This document shows positions 24,396 to 36,490 of a stretch of 64,000 bases of DNA, piece after piece. How positions within the stretch are numbered: the first letter of the stretch is position 1; every line of letters begins with the position of its first letter. The notes under the pieces are model-generated. The model was not told the DNA's origin. It searched no databases and saw only the letters and a program-made list of their open reading frames with translations. The stretch is from Hermatobates lingyangjiaoensis. Lineage: Eukaryota; Arthropoda; Insecta; Hemiptera; Hermatobatidae. Both the position numbers and the translations under genes were made by a program. The stretch spans positions 493,501-557,500 of the forward strand of contig JAPFBL010000114.1 of the NCBI GenBank assembly GCA_026182355.1, read 5' to 3'.

Positions 24396-26900
24396 AACTA
24401 AGTCTAACTTTAACCTTCTACTGTAGAAACTTAGTTTTGATATCATTTATAATCGATTTGATTTAGTCATAATAGGAATTCATAATGTCATCAAAAAAGA
24501 TGGGTAGAACTTGATGGAAGTCATTCTGAAAAGAAGACTTAAAGAAAACTTTATTTCATGCGATCAAATTTAAAAAAAAAAATAAGAAAAAATTAATCAT
24601 ATAAGATAATGAGTTTTTTCTGAACAGAAACGTGGGTTGAAAATGTATATCTAGACTCTGTTGAGTGATATTTTGGATTTTGATTGGTAAGAGAATGCAC
24701 TCAGTTAGTGGCAGTTGGCTAGATAACAAAACCACTGAGTTTTACTTGATGTTTGAAAAACAAAACACAAGACTTGCAAACTTACATAAACACTACAACA
24801 TAGAAGATGAACACCAATTAGCACTTTCTCAGCCTTTTGGACAATATTCTCTTGATGGGTTTTTGCAGTGGTTCGGAGATTGAAAATTAGCAGTCAACTC
24901 AATAATGAACTGTCTTATTTGGTTGGCATTCTCAATTCATTCGTTGTCGTCATTGGTGACCAAGTTATTCTCTTTGAATCCATCTCAACTGGATGGCATT
25001 TTATTGAGAATTTAGATCTATGTTCAAAAAATACAGTAAAACTACTTGCCTGGTATTGTGTCTGTAGTTAATTTTCAAATCAGGAAGTGTATCTGTTGGA
25101 GTGAATGACTTTGGATATAAGGTAATCATTTGAATGATGGCTTATTGTAAACGGCGAGCTATGTGTTTATAGACTAGATCTGGGTAAATGTGCCAACATG
25201 GTTTGAAATGAGTTATTACAACATTCAACTTAAAATAAAACTATACCCTTTAAAAAAAAACTGTCGCGTTTATTATTTTTTTCGGAAATATCCTATTTGC
25301 GATGAAAAGTTACTAATTGTAGGAATCGTGTTATTTAATATTAATAATTTCTTGGTTGTACTGTTTAACTGTATTTTAATATTTTACATAAGGAAATAGT
25401 GTCCAGCTAGATCGTGTAGCATTGTATATCGTAAGAACAATATCGTAATGTATATTGTAAAATTCTTCCGTCTGCTGTCAATCGTGTAAGTTATATTAGC
25501 GCTGTATGATTGTTGAAACTCACCTATCCAAGTCTTCTTTTGCAGGATTAAATCCGTATTTCAATCTGCCTCTTCTGTGGAACTTAATTCCCTGAGAATT
25601 AAAGTGAATCCAGATTAGTTTGTGGTGAGGGAGGTTACATCAGTATATTACAGGTACAGATGACTTTCACGCAATGTGTATAACTGATGAAGAGAAGTTA
25701 CATTTCCCTAGGCTCATTCGAAGGTTTAAACCTTTCATGAGCGCTTAACCTTAGCTGACCCTGATATTAACATGATGGCTTAGAGATGCATTCGTTACGT
25801 AGATCGACGATACCAGTCCAGACAGTTCTTTTAGTAAAGTGATGATGCCGACAACGTCCCAGCGGGGCGATGAAGGCTGGACACGCAGAAGACAGACACA
25901 GCTGAATGAGAAGGGTCAGCTTGCACTGGTAGCAGGCCTCTTCCACCACCCTTCTCGTATTCCTGCGGTCAGCTCCTCTCTCGCCAAAAAACCCCATGCA
26001 TCATTTCATTCCCCTTGAGATTCACACGAAGATTCAGTAGTCTTCGCCACCAAGCCCTTATCGCACATCAGACATATTTTAATATCCTACTTTAAACCTT
26101 CTAAGGCCATGCTCATCACCAAAAAAATGTCTTCGTCCTTTGAAACTTAATTTTTAGCATCCTACTTGAACCTAAGTCTAAATCTACTTACTTTTATTGC
26201 CTAGTTTAACAGCATTGAAAATTTAATCCTGATAACCAAACGGAGAGAAATTATTTTAAGGAAGTGTGGAGTCTCGGTCTGCCTCGACACCGGCTCCCGG
26301 ACATAGTGTTTGGATTGACTCAATAATCTCTCCCTTAAATATTCACAGATCTCCCTTGACTGATTCCATGACTTTGTCCTTGCCGTTGTACTCATTTTAT
26401 GAACATTTTTCATTTCTCTCTAGTTTAAGTAATCATCTATCACTAACGTTAAACAATAACAATAATAAGTTTTGTGAATAAGTATGAATTACTTATGTAA
26501 TACACAGCAATGTGAAGAGACCCATAACACTATTTGATCGTATCTTTTATCCATTTTTTTATATATTTTATACTTTTCTTGTTCAGTCATAGATAAGTTA
26601 TAGATAAATAAAATCCATTTGTATATTAATAAGTAGTTAAAAGGAATATTTTTTCACTATCATTCCATTTCGTTTACTGTTTTCCAATATTAAATGAGTT
26701 TGGAAACCTTCCAATGCAAACAGTTTTGACTTTTGCCAGATCAACCCCTTTAATGTACTCGAAGTATATTATATAATTATGTAAAAAAATATTTTAACTC
26801 TTGTTAGTATTACATATTTTAATGGTCCTTGAATACATTTTTACTATTTTTTGGGATGATGTGTAGATGATTGGCGGTGGGTTAGGGTATGGGGTATGCA

Positions 26901-26908
<8 letters not shown>

Positions 26909-26946
<38 letters not shown>

Positions 26947-27130
26947 TTTAAGCCACAATATCAGATCAGAAAAATGACTAAGATCTTTCGACTAAAATAA
27001 GTGGTCTTCGTTAGAGTCCAAACTAATACCGAAACCACCCTGGACTCGGAAGTTAGTTTGCATTCTGACGAAGACGACTTGTTTTGGTTGAAAGGTCTTG
27101 GTCATTTTTCTGAGTTCTTTCTGTTCTTTA
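26909..27130. repeat. Diverged fold-back element with (TA)n tract
   Basis: The (TA)n tract at 26909-26944 is followed by GACTAAGATCTTTCGACTAA, then GTGGTCTTCGTTAGAGTCC, a unique centre, and the partner ATTCTGACGAAGACGACTTG with TTGAAAGGTCTTGGTC. It is the same architecture as the GACGAAGACC family but a distinct subfamily, closest to 36260-36490. Confidence 0.75.
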
Positions 27131-27545
27131 GACACATTTTTATTTCATATATTAATTCTGAAATCTACAGCTGAATGAGTGTCTTTTCATATTGTGCTTT
27201 TATCATGTATATATATAAAAAACAAATTTCTTTTTGTTCACGAAGGATTCTGTTTAGAGGAAAGTAGCATTAGAATGTGATTGTATGAATGAGAATGAAT
27301 TTTAAATTGTTATGACTAATACAAAAGTTATAGCGTGGACAGGCATGTGTAATGTAACGAGCTTTCGGCATTTATGGCGGGATTGGGCGTGGTTAGTTAA
27401 TAACTTTGCACCAAGCACCCTTCCTCTTCACCAACAGGATGAAGGGATTTGTCCTCGTTTAGGGGTTGGTTATAAATGTGACCAAGTTAGGGATGAAATG
27501 TCTTTAGGTAGAAAGGGTGGGAACAAAATGTGTTTGCGCGTTGGA

Positions 27546-27560
27546 GGGGGGGGGGGGGGG
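27546..27560 (+). repeat. G15 homopolymer
   Basis: Fifteen consecutive G. Two similar tracts lie at 45007-45020 (G14) and 46600-46615 (C16). They stand out in AT-rich DNA, and their exact length is liable to sequencing error. Confidence 0.9.
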
Positions 27561-27603
27561 TTTCGATAAAAGTTTGTACATTATGTGAGCTGGGTGTTAT
27601 TGG

Positions 27604-27656
27604 GGAGTATCGGACCGATGGCTCCAGTACAAGCAAACGCTTTATCTAATGGACAC
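27604..27656 (-). repeat. tRNA-derived SINE head
   Basis: On the minus strand TCCATTAGATAAAGCGTTTG gives an A-box-like arm, and GGTCCGATACTCC gives a B-box-like arm 16 to 20 bases further on. The layout resembles a tRNA with a shortened middle. No tail shared with the 40.5-kb SINE is visible. Confidence 0.4.
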
Positions 27657-27699
27657 AGATTTGGCGCACTTTTTAATAACGCCAATCTGCCCCAAGTCG

Positions 27700-30600
27700 T
27701 GGGCCTCTTTCTTTATCGAGGAAAAGCCCATTCCTACCTCAAGACGTTTTTATTGCCTCCTTCCCTTATCACCCTGCCACATCGATTTTGTCATTTCTTT
27801 CGCCCTCCTTATTCAGCACCTCTTCGTGTTTTTAAAAGATACTCTTAGTGACAAGCTGTTATTTTTTGTAAAAAAATAAATTTTTATAAAAGATTTCTAT
27901 CTAAACGCCGGTTTTAATTTATAATAAATTATTTTTATTCGATTTAAATCACCATCTGTTAATAATTATAATGACTTAGTCATCGTTTAAAGGGCACTGC
28001 CATTTCTAAGTACACCGAGTGGCAGGTCTACTATAATTCAAGGCAGTGCTTGGCTATCGATAAATTTAGTTTGAACTACATTGTGCGATATTGTCTCTAA
28101 AGTCATTTACACTGCGTAGGAGTTGCAGAATAACCTCTCTACAATGAAGTTAATGTAGAGTTCTGGGCATCTATATATGGGATAACTTGATGACAGAAGG
28201 GACGGACTGACATTTCTTTCGTATCTAACGGTCGTGAGACCACAGACTGGTGTTAGCAAAGGATGAAAAATCATTCAATATAAATAACAATATTTTAATT
28301 AAAACACAAAAGTGCTCAAGTTAACTATTGTATTAGTAAGAGCATATCAAATTGGGTCTTTCTAGATATTAATGTTGTCAAGTGTTATGCTTCTCATTTA
28401 CATTTCAGCAAGGGATCACAGACTAACAGTTTTGTGAAGTAGACTACCCAAGTACCTGGCTACAGTGTTCCCTCTTGGCTCATATCTTTGGTTTGAGTCA
28501 GACAAGTGTAGAGGGTGGAGCCAGCGGTCAAACTGGAGGATTTAGTAGAGTTAGAGTCTTCAGATATGCTCAGATGCTGCAGCGCCCTCTGACGACAAGT
28601 TATCTGCTACTCTGTAGAAAGTAGTGACTATGACATCGACAGTTCCACCAATATTAATGGATGTCACTGTGGGGTGATTTGTAGAACGGTAGAGTTCATG
28701 TTGTCTAAATGCCTTGGTCAGAGTACTGGATACTTCATAGGTGTCTAACATAGTACTCCAAGATAGTTTGTAGCCAGCTGACTCAAATAGCTCACAAGAT
28801 GCCGTAATAGTTTAATCTTATTTATAAACATCCACACTTACAGGCTTTTTATATTCAGTGCAGTTCTATCGGAGATTTGTGTGAATTAATTCTTAATTCG
28901 CACCTACTGTTCGGTTAAATCTGTTTTGTTCTACATTTTGCATTACACTAGTTTATTAATGTTGTGACTCGTGGTCATTAAAAAGGGACATCGTATGACC
29001 TCGTGACCCTACGACTCTTCAACCTACCCAAAAAAAAACTAAGTTTTTCCTGTCTTGCTTATTAGAAGCACTGTCTCTTTGAACCTATACACAAATCATT
29101 AGATATAAAAATATATCCTCAATATTTCATAAATCACGAAGAATATAACTCCTGTGAATAAGTATTATTAGAATGTTGTACAGGACCTTTATAATGAATG
29201 GAAGCTGTTCCCACAAAATCAATATTCTCAAGTCCGTTTATGGTCTATACACTACTCCTGGTTGTTCTTGTGCTGTAGCAATATTATTATGATGAATCAG
29301 ACTTCACGGGATCAGCAAACTAATACCATTAGTCATAAGCATGCAGACATATCACCTGCAAACTTTGATTATCTGCATGAAGTTTAATACGCATTACACT
29401 CGCAGTGATCTCTCTATAACTTGCCTAATGAGCCCTGTCTGTCCACTGTCAACACAAAGCGTCAACCTGGTGAAAAAAGCACCATGAACTCGCGAATGAA
29501 GAACACTGTTTGTAAACCGTGTTCATATTGCGCTGGTGAAAGTGATTTGGTCTGTTACCTGAAAAGATTGGTTACCAGCGTGTTTTTACTTGATGGTTGG
29601 ACCTTATTTAATTTCAATTAGTTTGATATATGTTATGTGGATGGTAGTTTGGTTTTCTTTGGTGTATTTACTATTTAGAGTAGATTTAAATTCGATTTAT
29701 ATTTTAGAAGTTTGTAGACTGAGATTGGTCCCTTTGGTAGCTGGACTGTATTATTATTTGCACTAGTTTGTTGAATCTTCTTTGACAAGTAAATAAGAAA
29801 TTTTCGGCAGAAAAGAGGTTTTTTGTAACAAACGAAGAGTTTGGAACAATAGCTTTTCCTGGATATAAATCTATTGTGAATCAGCTTCATGACTATTACA
29901 TGGTGCAACCTAACGAAAAACGTAACGTCTTCAAAAGGTGTTGTTTTAATAAAAGCATTTTTAAATTAAAACTTTTTTCTCTAATTTTTCAAAATTTGAA
30001 GAAATACCATTTAATAAATTATTCCACAGGAATTGAGTTGCTCACTCTATTCATTAACCTTTATAACATTTCACCTGCTGGGCTAAAAATATTATTTTTA
30101 TTAAAGAGGGAAAACTCAAATCTAGATTAATAGAAAAAATAAATGAATTCTAGCGATTGTAGAGCTAGTTGAAGTTGTTCATCAAAGCACCAGCCCCTTG
30201 ACCTGTCAAACCATAAAAGGGAGGAGTAGAAAGTAAATACCCAAGGGGTGGGAATAAGTTGCTACGAGTTATGATGACGCTCGGAAAATTGTTTCGTATA
30301 ATCCCTCTATTAATTTTTCTTGCCCGCACATTTTCCACCGCCTAGTCCTTCGTCAGAGCGGCAATATACAGTCCATATATATTCTATATTACCGGCATAA
30401 ATCGCCCAGCATTGTCTAACCAAATGTAAAATCGTATATCGCAGTAATGGATCATATATTGCGATCATATAAGCGAACTTTATGTATGTGGTTGGAATAT
30501 CAGTGGTTTTGGATTAAATATTGATCTCCGTTAGGCCGGCGAGAGAGCTTGTTTTCATTTAAACTTCATCACTGGCGGTGCTTTCTTATTTTTTACTCTC

Positions 30601-31160
30601 CTTTCACACTCAAGTAGAGCACAGGCAACACATTGCTTACGAATTAGTCCACTCTTTATTAGACTTTTATAATGGAGATTGTCTGCACGAAAAAATGACT
30701 TCCTTCACAAAGAAACATGCTTCTTAATCAATCAAAAAGAAATTAAAAGGTAACTATATATAAGAAAAAGTTATTGAATTAAACATCAACCAGAGAATTG
30801 ATTCGTTAATCTTAGAACCCTCTATTCTTTCTCACCCTGTCTATAAATCTTATTGTGAAAATCTCGACAAGTCAGTCAAAATATCGTAAATGCAGAGACT
30901 TTCTGAAATAATATCTCAAATCAAAATGAACGTCAAACCTGAAAGTAGAACTCTAAAATGGAACTGTATTCTCTTTAGTCTATCAGTAAACCTCCTTGAT
31001 AGTATAAATAAGAACATTGTTTCATTACTTGCAAAGGTGAAGCTGAGATAGTGCGTACTACAGTTGCAGCCAGTAACTTAACTTGCTTAATCGCCATCAC
31101 AGGACTGCCTATTGAAAGGTGTCAACATTTGCTGAACGCCTACATGTACAATAAGCTAAA
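27700..31160. other. Gene-free stretch
   Basis: No supportable gene. A minus-strand frame at 28560-28751 (MLDTYEVSSTLTKAFRQHEL at its start) sits in a GC-richer patch but lacks splice signals and a recognisable domain. The second copy of the CTGAGATTGG repeat lies at 29717-29776. Confidence 0.45.
29717..29776 (+). repeat. Dispersed repeat, copy 2
   Basis: Partner of 24338-24395 in the same orientation: CTGAGATTGGTCC, GTAGCTGGACTG, then CACTAGTTTGTTG. The flanks differ, so the two copies are separate insertions or old duplicates. Confidence 0.5.
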
Positions 31161-31165
31161 AGAGT

Positions 31166-31375
31166 TTTCACAAAACACGTGAAATAAAAATAAATGATCA
31201 AACCGCAATATTAAATGGGAAAACAAAACTAAAATCTTTCAACCATAGCAACCGGTCTTCGTCAGAGTCAAAAACCCAACTGTTGGGTTTTTGACTCTGA
31301 TGAAGACCGCTTATTACGGTTGAAAGATCTTAGTCTTGTTTTCTCATTTCATATTTTGGTTCCATTATTGGTATA
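31166..31375. repeat. Fold-back element, GACGAAGACC family
   Basis: A two-armed copy. The left arm reads AAACACGTGAAATAA, CAAACCGCAATATTAAATGG, then GTCTTCGTCAGAGTC. The centre CAAAAACCCAAC/GTTGGGTTTTTG lies at 31269-31292, and the right arm mirrors the left. The right arm carries CTGATGA, A, GACCG, loop CTTATTA, CGGTT, GAAA at 31297-31325. The last outer 30 bases of the right arm are missing. Confidence 0.85.
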
Positions 31376-31379
31376 ATAA

Positions 31380-33160
31380 GCATTATTCAGTTTTTGTTTT
31401 AATTAATATATACCATTTGGCAATGCACCCACTCATATCTTTTGGTTTCGCCCATGAATCACAAATTTCCTGTAAAAAAGAATAGGTTTTATAATTCAGA
31501 AAGTTTGACAATATCTTTTTTTGAATTTAAACTAAAATAAATTATAAGAGTAATTTATTGTTTCAGATTATATATTTTGTTTCTGTAGATGTGGGTTAAA
31601 ATTGTATATTTCAGAAATATTTTAAAATAAATGTCCAGTGATCCAAATAATGTATCATCTGATATGATTTTTCTTATAAAAATAAAAATATAATCTCAAG
31701 TAGAAAATAGTGTCATTACAGAATATAAGCAGTAAAAGATATGAAATTTATCCAGTTATTCACAGTATATATTTATTTCTTTGGAAATTTTATAATTTAT
31801 GGTTTCATAAAGTTGATTAGTTTTAAAAGTGATATCTAATATCCGAACTGAGTAGTAAAAAATGTTTTTGAATATAATATTTTTAAAAATAAAAACACAG
31901 GAATTCTAAGAAAACAAAACACGTGCTACATGTCTATGGAAATGTAGTTCTTCACAAGTAGAATATTTGAAAAGAAAATGAAGTAAGAGAGATGGAGTCT
32001 GATAGGTGAATCAAAACGGATTAAAAGCGAACGGAAACAATGTAAAGCCGAGTTTATTGATATTAAAAAAAAAAACTTACAAAAACTGATCTATATGTTT
32101 TCCTTCTGTTTAAATCAGTTTGAAAAGTCCAGACCTTCAATCTTTCAATAGCTTTCGCAATCCCATTCTTTACAACTATGAACCATTCATGAAACAAAAC
32201 AAATAAAGAAAGGATTCCCAACTTTTTACCCATTCTCCAATATAGATAAACCGAAGCTTTTGTCCTATTTTGAACTATCTCCGCTGAATAGCATTATTGA
32301 TCGTCTATAACACGTTGTTTCTTTGCTTGTCGTAGTCGTTTTAGGGGCCTCATAAGCAGTAGGCACTTTTTCACAATACCTAGGTTTGTAATCTCATTCT
32401 ATTGAATGTAATTAATTACGGATATATTTACAGAATTTTTTTGAATATTTTTACTGTAATATTTGGTGTAATTAGGATTTTAAATCGTATTAGGGAAATG
32501 TCAAAAATCGTTTTATAAATATTATTACGAATCTTTAATTGTGAAGGACTGTTGAAAATAAGATCAAAAACAATAGTATTTTTTATGATGGTTTCCGGCA
32601 TTTGAATATTATTATCATTGCTTTTTCTTCAAGGCCATGACACGAATCTGGGTGTGATTATTCATGTTTCTGTATATATTATTTATATCTGAACGCAGTA
32701 TGAACGATAACAGAGGTTATGGTGCTCATCATGTAAACAACAAAACAACATGTTGTCCTGAAGAATAAGACGAGCAGCATTGATAAGTTACAGTAAAAGA
32801 ACAGTCATTAGTACTAAGGTTACTTGATTTATGAATACTTGAATGTGTGATAAAAGTCTGTTACAAGACAAGTTACAGCAAAAGTAATAAAACTTGAAGG
32901 TAACTGTTAACTGTGTTGCATATTGTTCTCTCGTTCCGTCTGTGTATGATGTTGGAGAATCATGAGACAATAATGCTAATTGTTAGACTTGATGCAGGCC
33001 TGGGTAGGTCGAAAACTCTTGATACTGAGCTTAGTATAAGGCGATGATGTTTTCGTGTGCCTTTGCCTATTTGTAATGTTTGGCACAAATGTTGTGAGTG
33101 TACAACACGATAGCCAGTACTGTGAGCCAAAGTGCTCTTAGGCCGAGCGAGCTCTGAAGA
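31380..33160. other. Gene-free stretch
   Basis: AT-rich, with no supported feature. It leads into the GC-richer block at 33170-33495. Confidence 0.5.
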
Positions 33161-33169
33161 GTGGCTGTT

Positions 33170-33495
33170 TGGGGATGGCACAAGTTGTGACTTGTTTTAT
33201 TGGCGTGCACGGGAGGTGGCGCTGCCTTGCGGCGGCAGACACAAGCTTGACGGCCATCCGGCACGGCGGGGAGTGGCCCCAGTATCCAAAGGCCGCTGAT
33301 CTTGGCACCTTCTCCCGCTCCGTCTTCTCTTCAACTTGCTCTCCTGCCTTTGACTTGTGCGCGAGTACGGGTGGCTGGCCACATCCGCCGGCAGGCCTTG
33401 TTTCTCCATCTGTGCTGTGATCCAGTGTTTTACTACCTATATGTATTTAAGACCAGAACACAATTAAGGCCATTTACTGTTATATCTGCGCTGAG
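33170..33495 (+). promoter_or_regulatory. GC-richer block ending in a consensus 5' splice site
   Basis: The block is clearly richer in G, C and CpG than its surroundings (for example GGTGGCGCTGCCTTGCGGCG near 33212). It ends TATATGTATTTAAGACC, then CTGCGCTGAG and GTGAGTCT, with the donor at 33496. The TATATGTATTTAAG string at about 33437-33450 could serve as a TATA-like element. This would fit a promoter with a short untranslated first exon on the + strand, the same strand as the two ratchet sites. Open frames exist on both strands but look like effects of base composition. A repeat fragment is an alternative. Confidence 0.3.
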
Positions 33496-34486
33496 GTGAG
33501 TCTAATTTAAAACTTTCTTTCTAGTAAAAAGAAAAAAAATCAACAAAAATTTCTAATCAACTCCCCCCTCCCCCAAAATATCAAAATAATTTTATTTTTA
33601 ATTTTCCATATGGTTCGTTCAATATGGTTGGATTTCTTTGATTTGAACTTGCTAGATGTACTGGCTGTCTGTTAAAACACACTTATCGCTCCTTTATTAA
33701 ATACCAGTATCGCCCGTTATCTCGGGGAGTTCATTTACTATCCCCCTCGTCTACGCTTCCTCTCTCCATTTAAACACCACGTCCTCAATAGAAAACTGAC
33801 GTATCTAACTTTTCAATCAATTCTACAAAACTTCACTATTTCAAACAACCATTAATTAAAAATGATATCGTTTATAAATGCTTTTTATGTTTTAAATAGA
33901 TTTATTTTGTTGACTTGCCTGACAGCTTCTTCTTATAAGAGTAGCGTTTACACATAAGAATCATGCCATGTTTCACTTATTCCTAGTTGGTAAAATTGCT
34001 TGTTGCTTAGAATTATAGGTAATGATTGCCGACTCCACGTGTTTCCCAGTCAAGTCTAACTTTTCACTCGGTTTCTAAATCTTTGTAAACTATCAGAAAT
34101 ATTGTAACTGAGAAGTAGATGGAACATGAAAACATGAACATTCTCTCACTAATTTTGTTCCCCACTACCAGTTTGCATTTTGTCATCTTCACAGCAAACT
34201 GCTAGATACTCGTATATCGTAGCAGCTTATTTTTGTTAAAACAGTTAAACAAATTGAAATTGTATTTATCTGTAACAGGATGAAGTTATTTTTATAACTG
34301 CGAAAGCTTTTATTAAGAAAAGACCGAAGAATTTAATTTGATTTTTTTTGGATTAAAGCGATACAAATAATTTTCTTTCATAAAATGCCTATTAACTTTC
34401 TCGTCTTGAATCAAATTGCTCAAGGCTTTGTTCTTAATTATAAAAAAGTGAAAATGCTTTTTTTTCTCTTTCCAAAGGAAATGTAA

Positions 34487-34512
34487 TGACAACCTTCCTC
34501 TTTTAGGTAATT
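34487..34512 (+). other. Weak recursive-splice-like junction
   Basis: ACAACCTTCCTCTTTTAG ends at 34506 and is followed at once by GTAATT. The pyrimidine tract is good but the donor is poorer than GTAAGT. Similar weak junctions, such as 47452, are expected by chance in this much sequence. Confidence 0.15.
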
Positions 34513-34675
34513 ACTGCTAGGATTTTTTGTTTCTTAATAATTTTCAGTTTTAAATTAAATTATTTGAGATAAGGTATTGGAAGTAGCACTGAGTAATTAT
34601 AATTAAATTAAGGTAATTAATTATTAGTTATAGTGAGAGTTGATGTGATTAAACAAATGTTGCATGCCATCTTCT

Positions 34676-35055
34676 GTGGAGTGTCGCAAAACTAACAGAC
34701 TTCTGAGCCGTCCATGCCTTCATAAAAGTAGAAACACTCATTCTGAAGATGCCTTGTGTGTGGAGTGTCGCAAAACTAAAATACTTCTGAGCCGTCCATG
34801 CCTTCATAAAAGTAGAAACACTCATTCTGAAGATGCCTTGTGTGTGGAGTGTCGCAAAACTAAAATACTTCTGAGCCGTCCATGCCTTCATAAAAGTAGA
34901 AACACTCATTCTGAAGATGCCTTGTGTGTGGAGTGTCGCAAAAGTAACAGACTTCTGAGCCGTCCATGCCTTCATAAAAGTACAACCACTCATTCCGAAG
35001 ATGCCTCGTCTGTGGAGTGTCGCAAAACTACTAGATTTTTGAACTGTCTATAAAA
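34676..35055 (+). repeat. 84-bp tandem repeat, 4.5 units, open in one frame
   Basis: Units start (GTGGAGTGTCGCAAAA) at 34676, 34760, 34844, 34928 and 35012, exactly 84 bases apart. The last unit is partial and ends in a stop at 35051. One + strand frame starting at ATG 34664 stays open throughout and repeats a 28-residue motif, VECRKTKILLSRPCLHKSRN then THSEDALC. The spacing C-x2-C-x12-H-x5-H with period 28 equals the C2H2 zinc-finger repeat length. The conserved F and L of the finger core and the TGEKP linker are absent. It could be a corrupted zinc-finger array or a minisatellite whose 84-base unit keeps any stop-free frame open. No splice sites or promoter are evident. Confidence 0.8.
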
Positions 35056-35838
35056 GTACAGGGCTATAATGCGTAGTCTGTAGATTTTCGCATAAGCAAA
35101 GTGACTATTCTGTGCCCTCCATTCGAACGTAAAAGTTGATATCTGATCAAGTGGAATCTACAGATCATAAGACAGGCTACACGTTTTAAGGAATATTGCA
35201 GAAATTATTTATTATTGGTTGGAGGCCTGAGCTAGCGTAGTACTGTGAGATGTGCGGCCACCAGTGTTCCCTTACACTTGTCCTAAGTGTATGTTCATGT
35301 TAAGGAACATAAAATCAACTTCCTTTATTCACTTCATTAAACCTTCCGGTGCAATTTCCTGAGGACTCCTATAGGTTTTACCGAAGTTGCTAATTCCCTA
35401 ATGGATGGATAACTTAACTGTCACGAATTGAAGGTTGAATAGTTGTTATATCTGTTCTAGATGTAGTAAATTCTATTAATTATTCCAAACATTGTCATTT
35501 AATATTTTATTAATAAATTTGGTTTATTAATATTTTTATTTTAATCCTGGCTGAGATAGATAATGCTGTATTTGCTTAATCGTCCAGTTTTTTTTTGTGG
35601 CCATCAGCCGGTAGTAAGAGTATATGGTATATGTACCAAATGCAGCCATGGTTGCAGTGTATTCATGGTGTACCGTTATATGAGGAATATGGCATACCTT
35701 AATATAACATAATTAATATATATGTATTAATAAATATGTAAAATTGCGTTGCGTTTGGTCATCCTTTGCTTTCACGAGGACGAATAAACCGAAAATTTTT
35801 TACTAAGTGTGTTTATTTATTTTTATTTAAATATTCTG

Positions 35839-35842
<4 letters not shown>

Positions 35843-35877
<35 letters not shown>

Positions 35878-36060
35878 ATTTCACATAAACACGTGGATTA
35901 ACAATCAATTTTCAAACCACAATATGAAATGGGAAAAAAAGACTAACATCTTTCAACCGTAACAAACGGTCTTCATCAGTTAGGTTTTTGACTCTGACGA
36001 CCAGCGTTTGTTACGGTTGAAAGATATTAGTCCTTTTTCCCCACTTTATATTGTGGTTTG

Positions 36061-36114
<54 letters not shown>
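35843..36114. repeat. Fold-back element, GACGAAGACC family, bounded by (TA)n
   Basis: The left (TA)n is at 35843-35873. The left arm runs TTTCACATAAACACGTGGAT, CAAACCACAATATGAAATGG and TCTTTCAACCGTAAC. The right arm mirrors it and ends CTTTATATTGTGGTTTGATC at about 36063, followed by (TA)n at 36064-36111. The right stem-loop has lost three bases (CTGACGACCAGCG). No coding capacity. Confidence 0.85.
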
Positions 36115-36119
<5 letters not shown>

Positions 36120-36232
36120 GATTCGTTATGATGGTGACCAATAGGAGAGTAGAATTCGTAGGTCCATGAGTGCAGTTCTTAGAAAGACGCAGTTACCCGC
36201 TGCCCAGCGGAGCCTCCGTATCATAACGAATC
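36120..36232. mobile_element. 113-bp MITE with perfect 13-bp ends (GATTCGTT family, copy 2)
   Basis: GATTCGTTATGAT at 36120-36132 is the exact reverse complement of ATCATAACGAATC at 36220-36232. The interior matches the 3630-3726 copy, with a short insertion (AGTTCTTAGAAAGACG). It sits directly against a long (TA)n tract, so TA is the likely target. Confidence 0.8.
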
Positions 36233-36259
36233 ATATATCCTCTCTCCGGACAACTCATA

Positions 36260-36490
36260 GAAAGCAGTATATATATAATGATTTCTTATTGTAAAAATTT
36301 GAAAACAGCTGAAGTCTTTCAACTAAAACAAGTGATCCTTGTTAGAGTCCAAACTGGTACTGATAAATTAGACATCAACTGACGAAGGCCACTAGTTTTG
36401 ATTGATTGATCTTTGTCATTATTTTGATTCTTTACTGAGGTTTAGATTTTTATTTTTATTTCATGTGTTTATTGTGAAATCCTGTTTTTT
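36260..36490. repeat. Diverged fold-back element
   Basis: The left part has GAAGTCTTTCAACTAAAACA then GTGATCCTTGTTAGAGTCC. The right part has ACTGACGAAGGCCACTAGTT and ends TTTCATGTGTTTATTGTGAA. It is a worn two-armed member of the same superfamily as 26909-27130. Confidence 0.6.

Larger units (their letters stand above)
22135..26900. other. Gene-free stretch
   Basis: No supportable gene. Two offset frames at 24665-25071 are unrecognised. A GC-richer patch at 25760-26000 keeps a minus-strand frame open for 76 codons (MGFFGERGADRRNTRRVVEE at its start). It may be a scrap of a retroelement, but I cannot name the family. Confidence 0.45.

Noticed and set aside
24665..25071. Two consecutive frames that could be a frameshifted gene
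   Set aside because: The translations show no recognisable family and the overlap is small. No repeat or exon signal supports them.
31297..31345. Functional hammerhead ribozyme
   Set aside because: The core has an extra base between CTGATGA and stem II, and no convincing stem I or stem III pairing closes it. Kept only as a motif resemblance.
34649..34993. 114-codon minus-strand frame through the 84-bp repeat
   Set aside because: An 84-base unit is a multiple of three, so any stop-free frame stays open. The + strand frame has the more meaningful spacing, and even that is doubtful.
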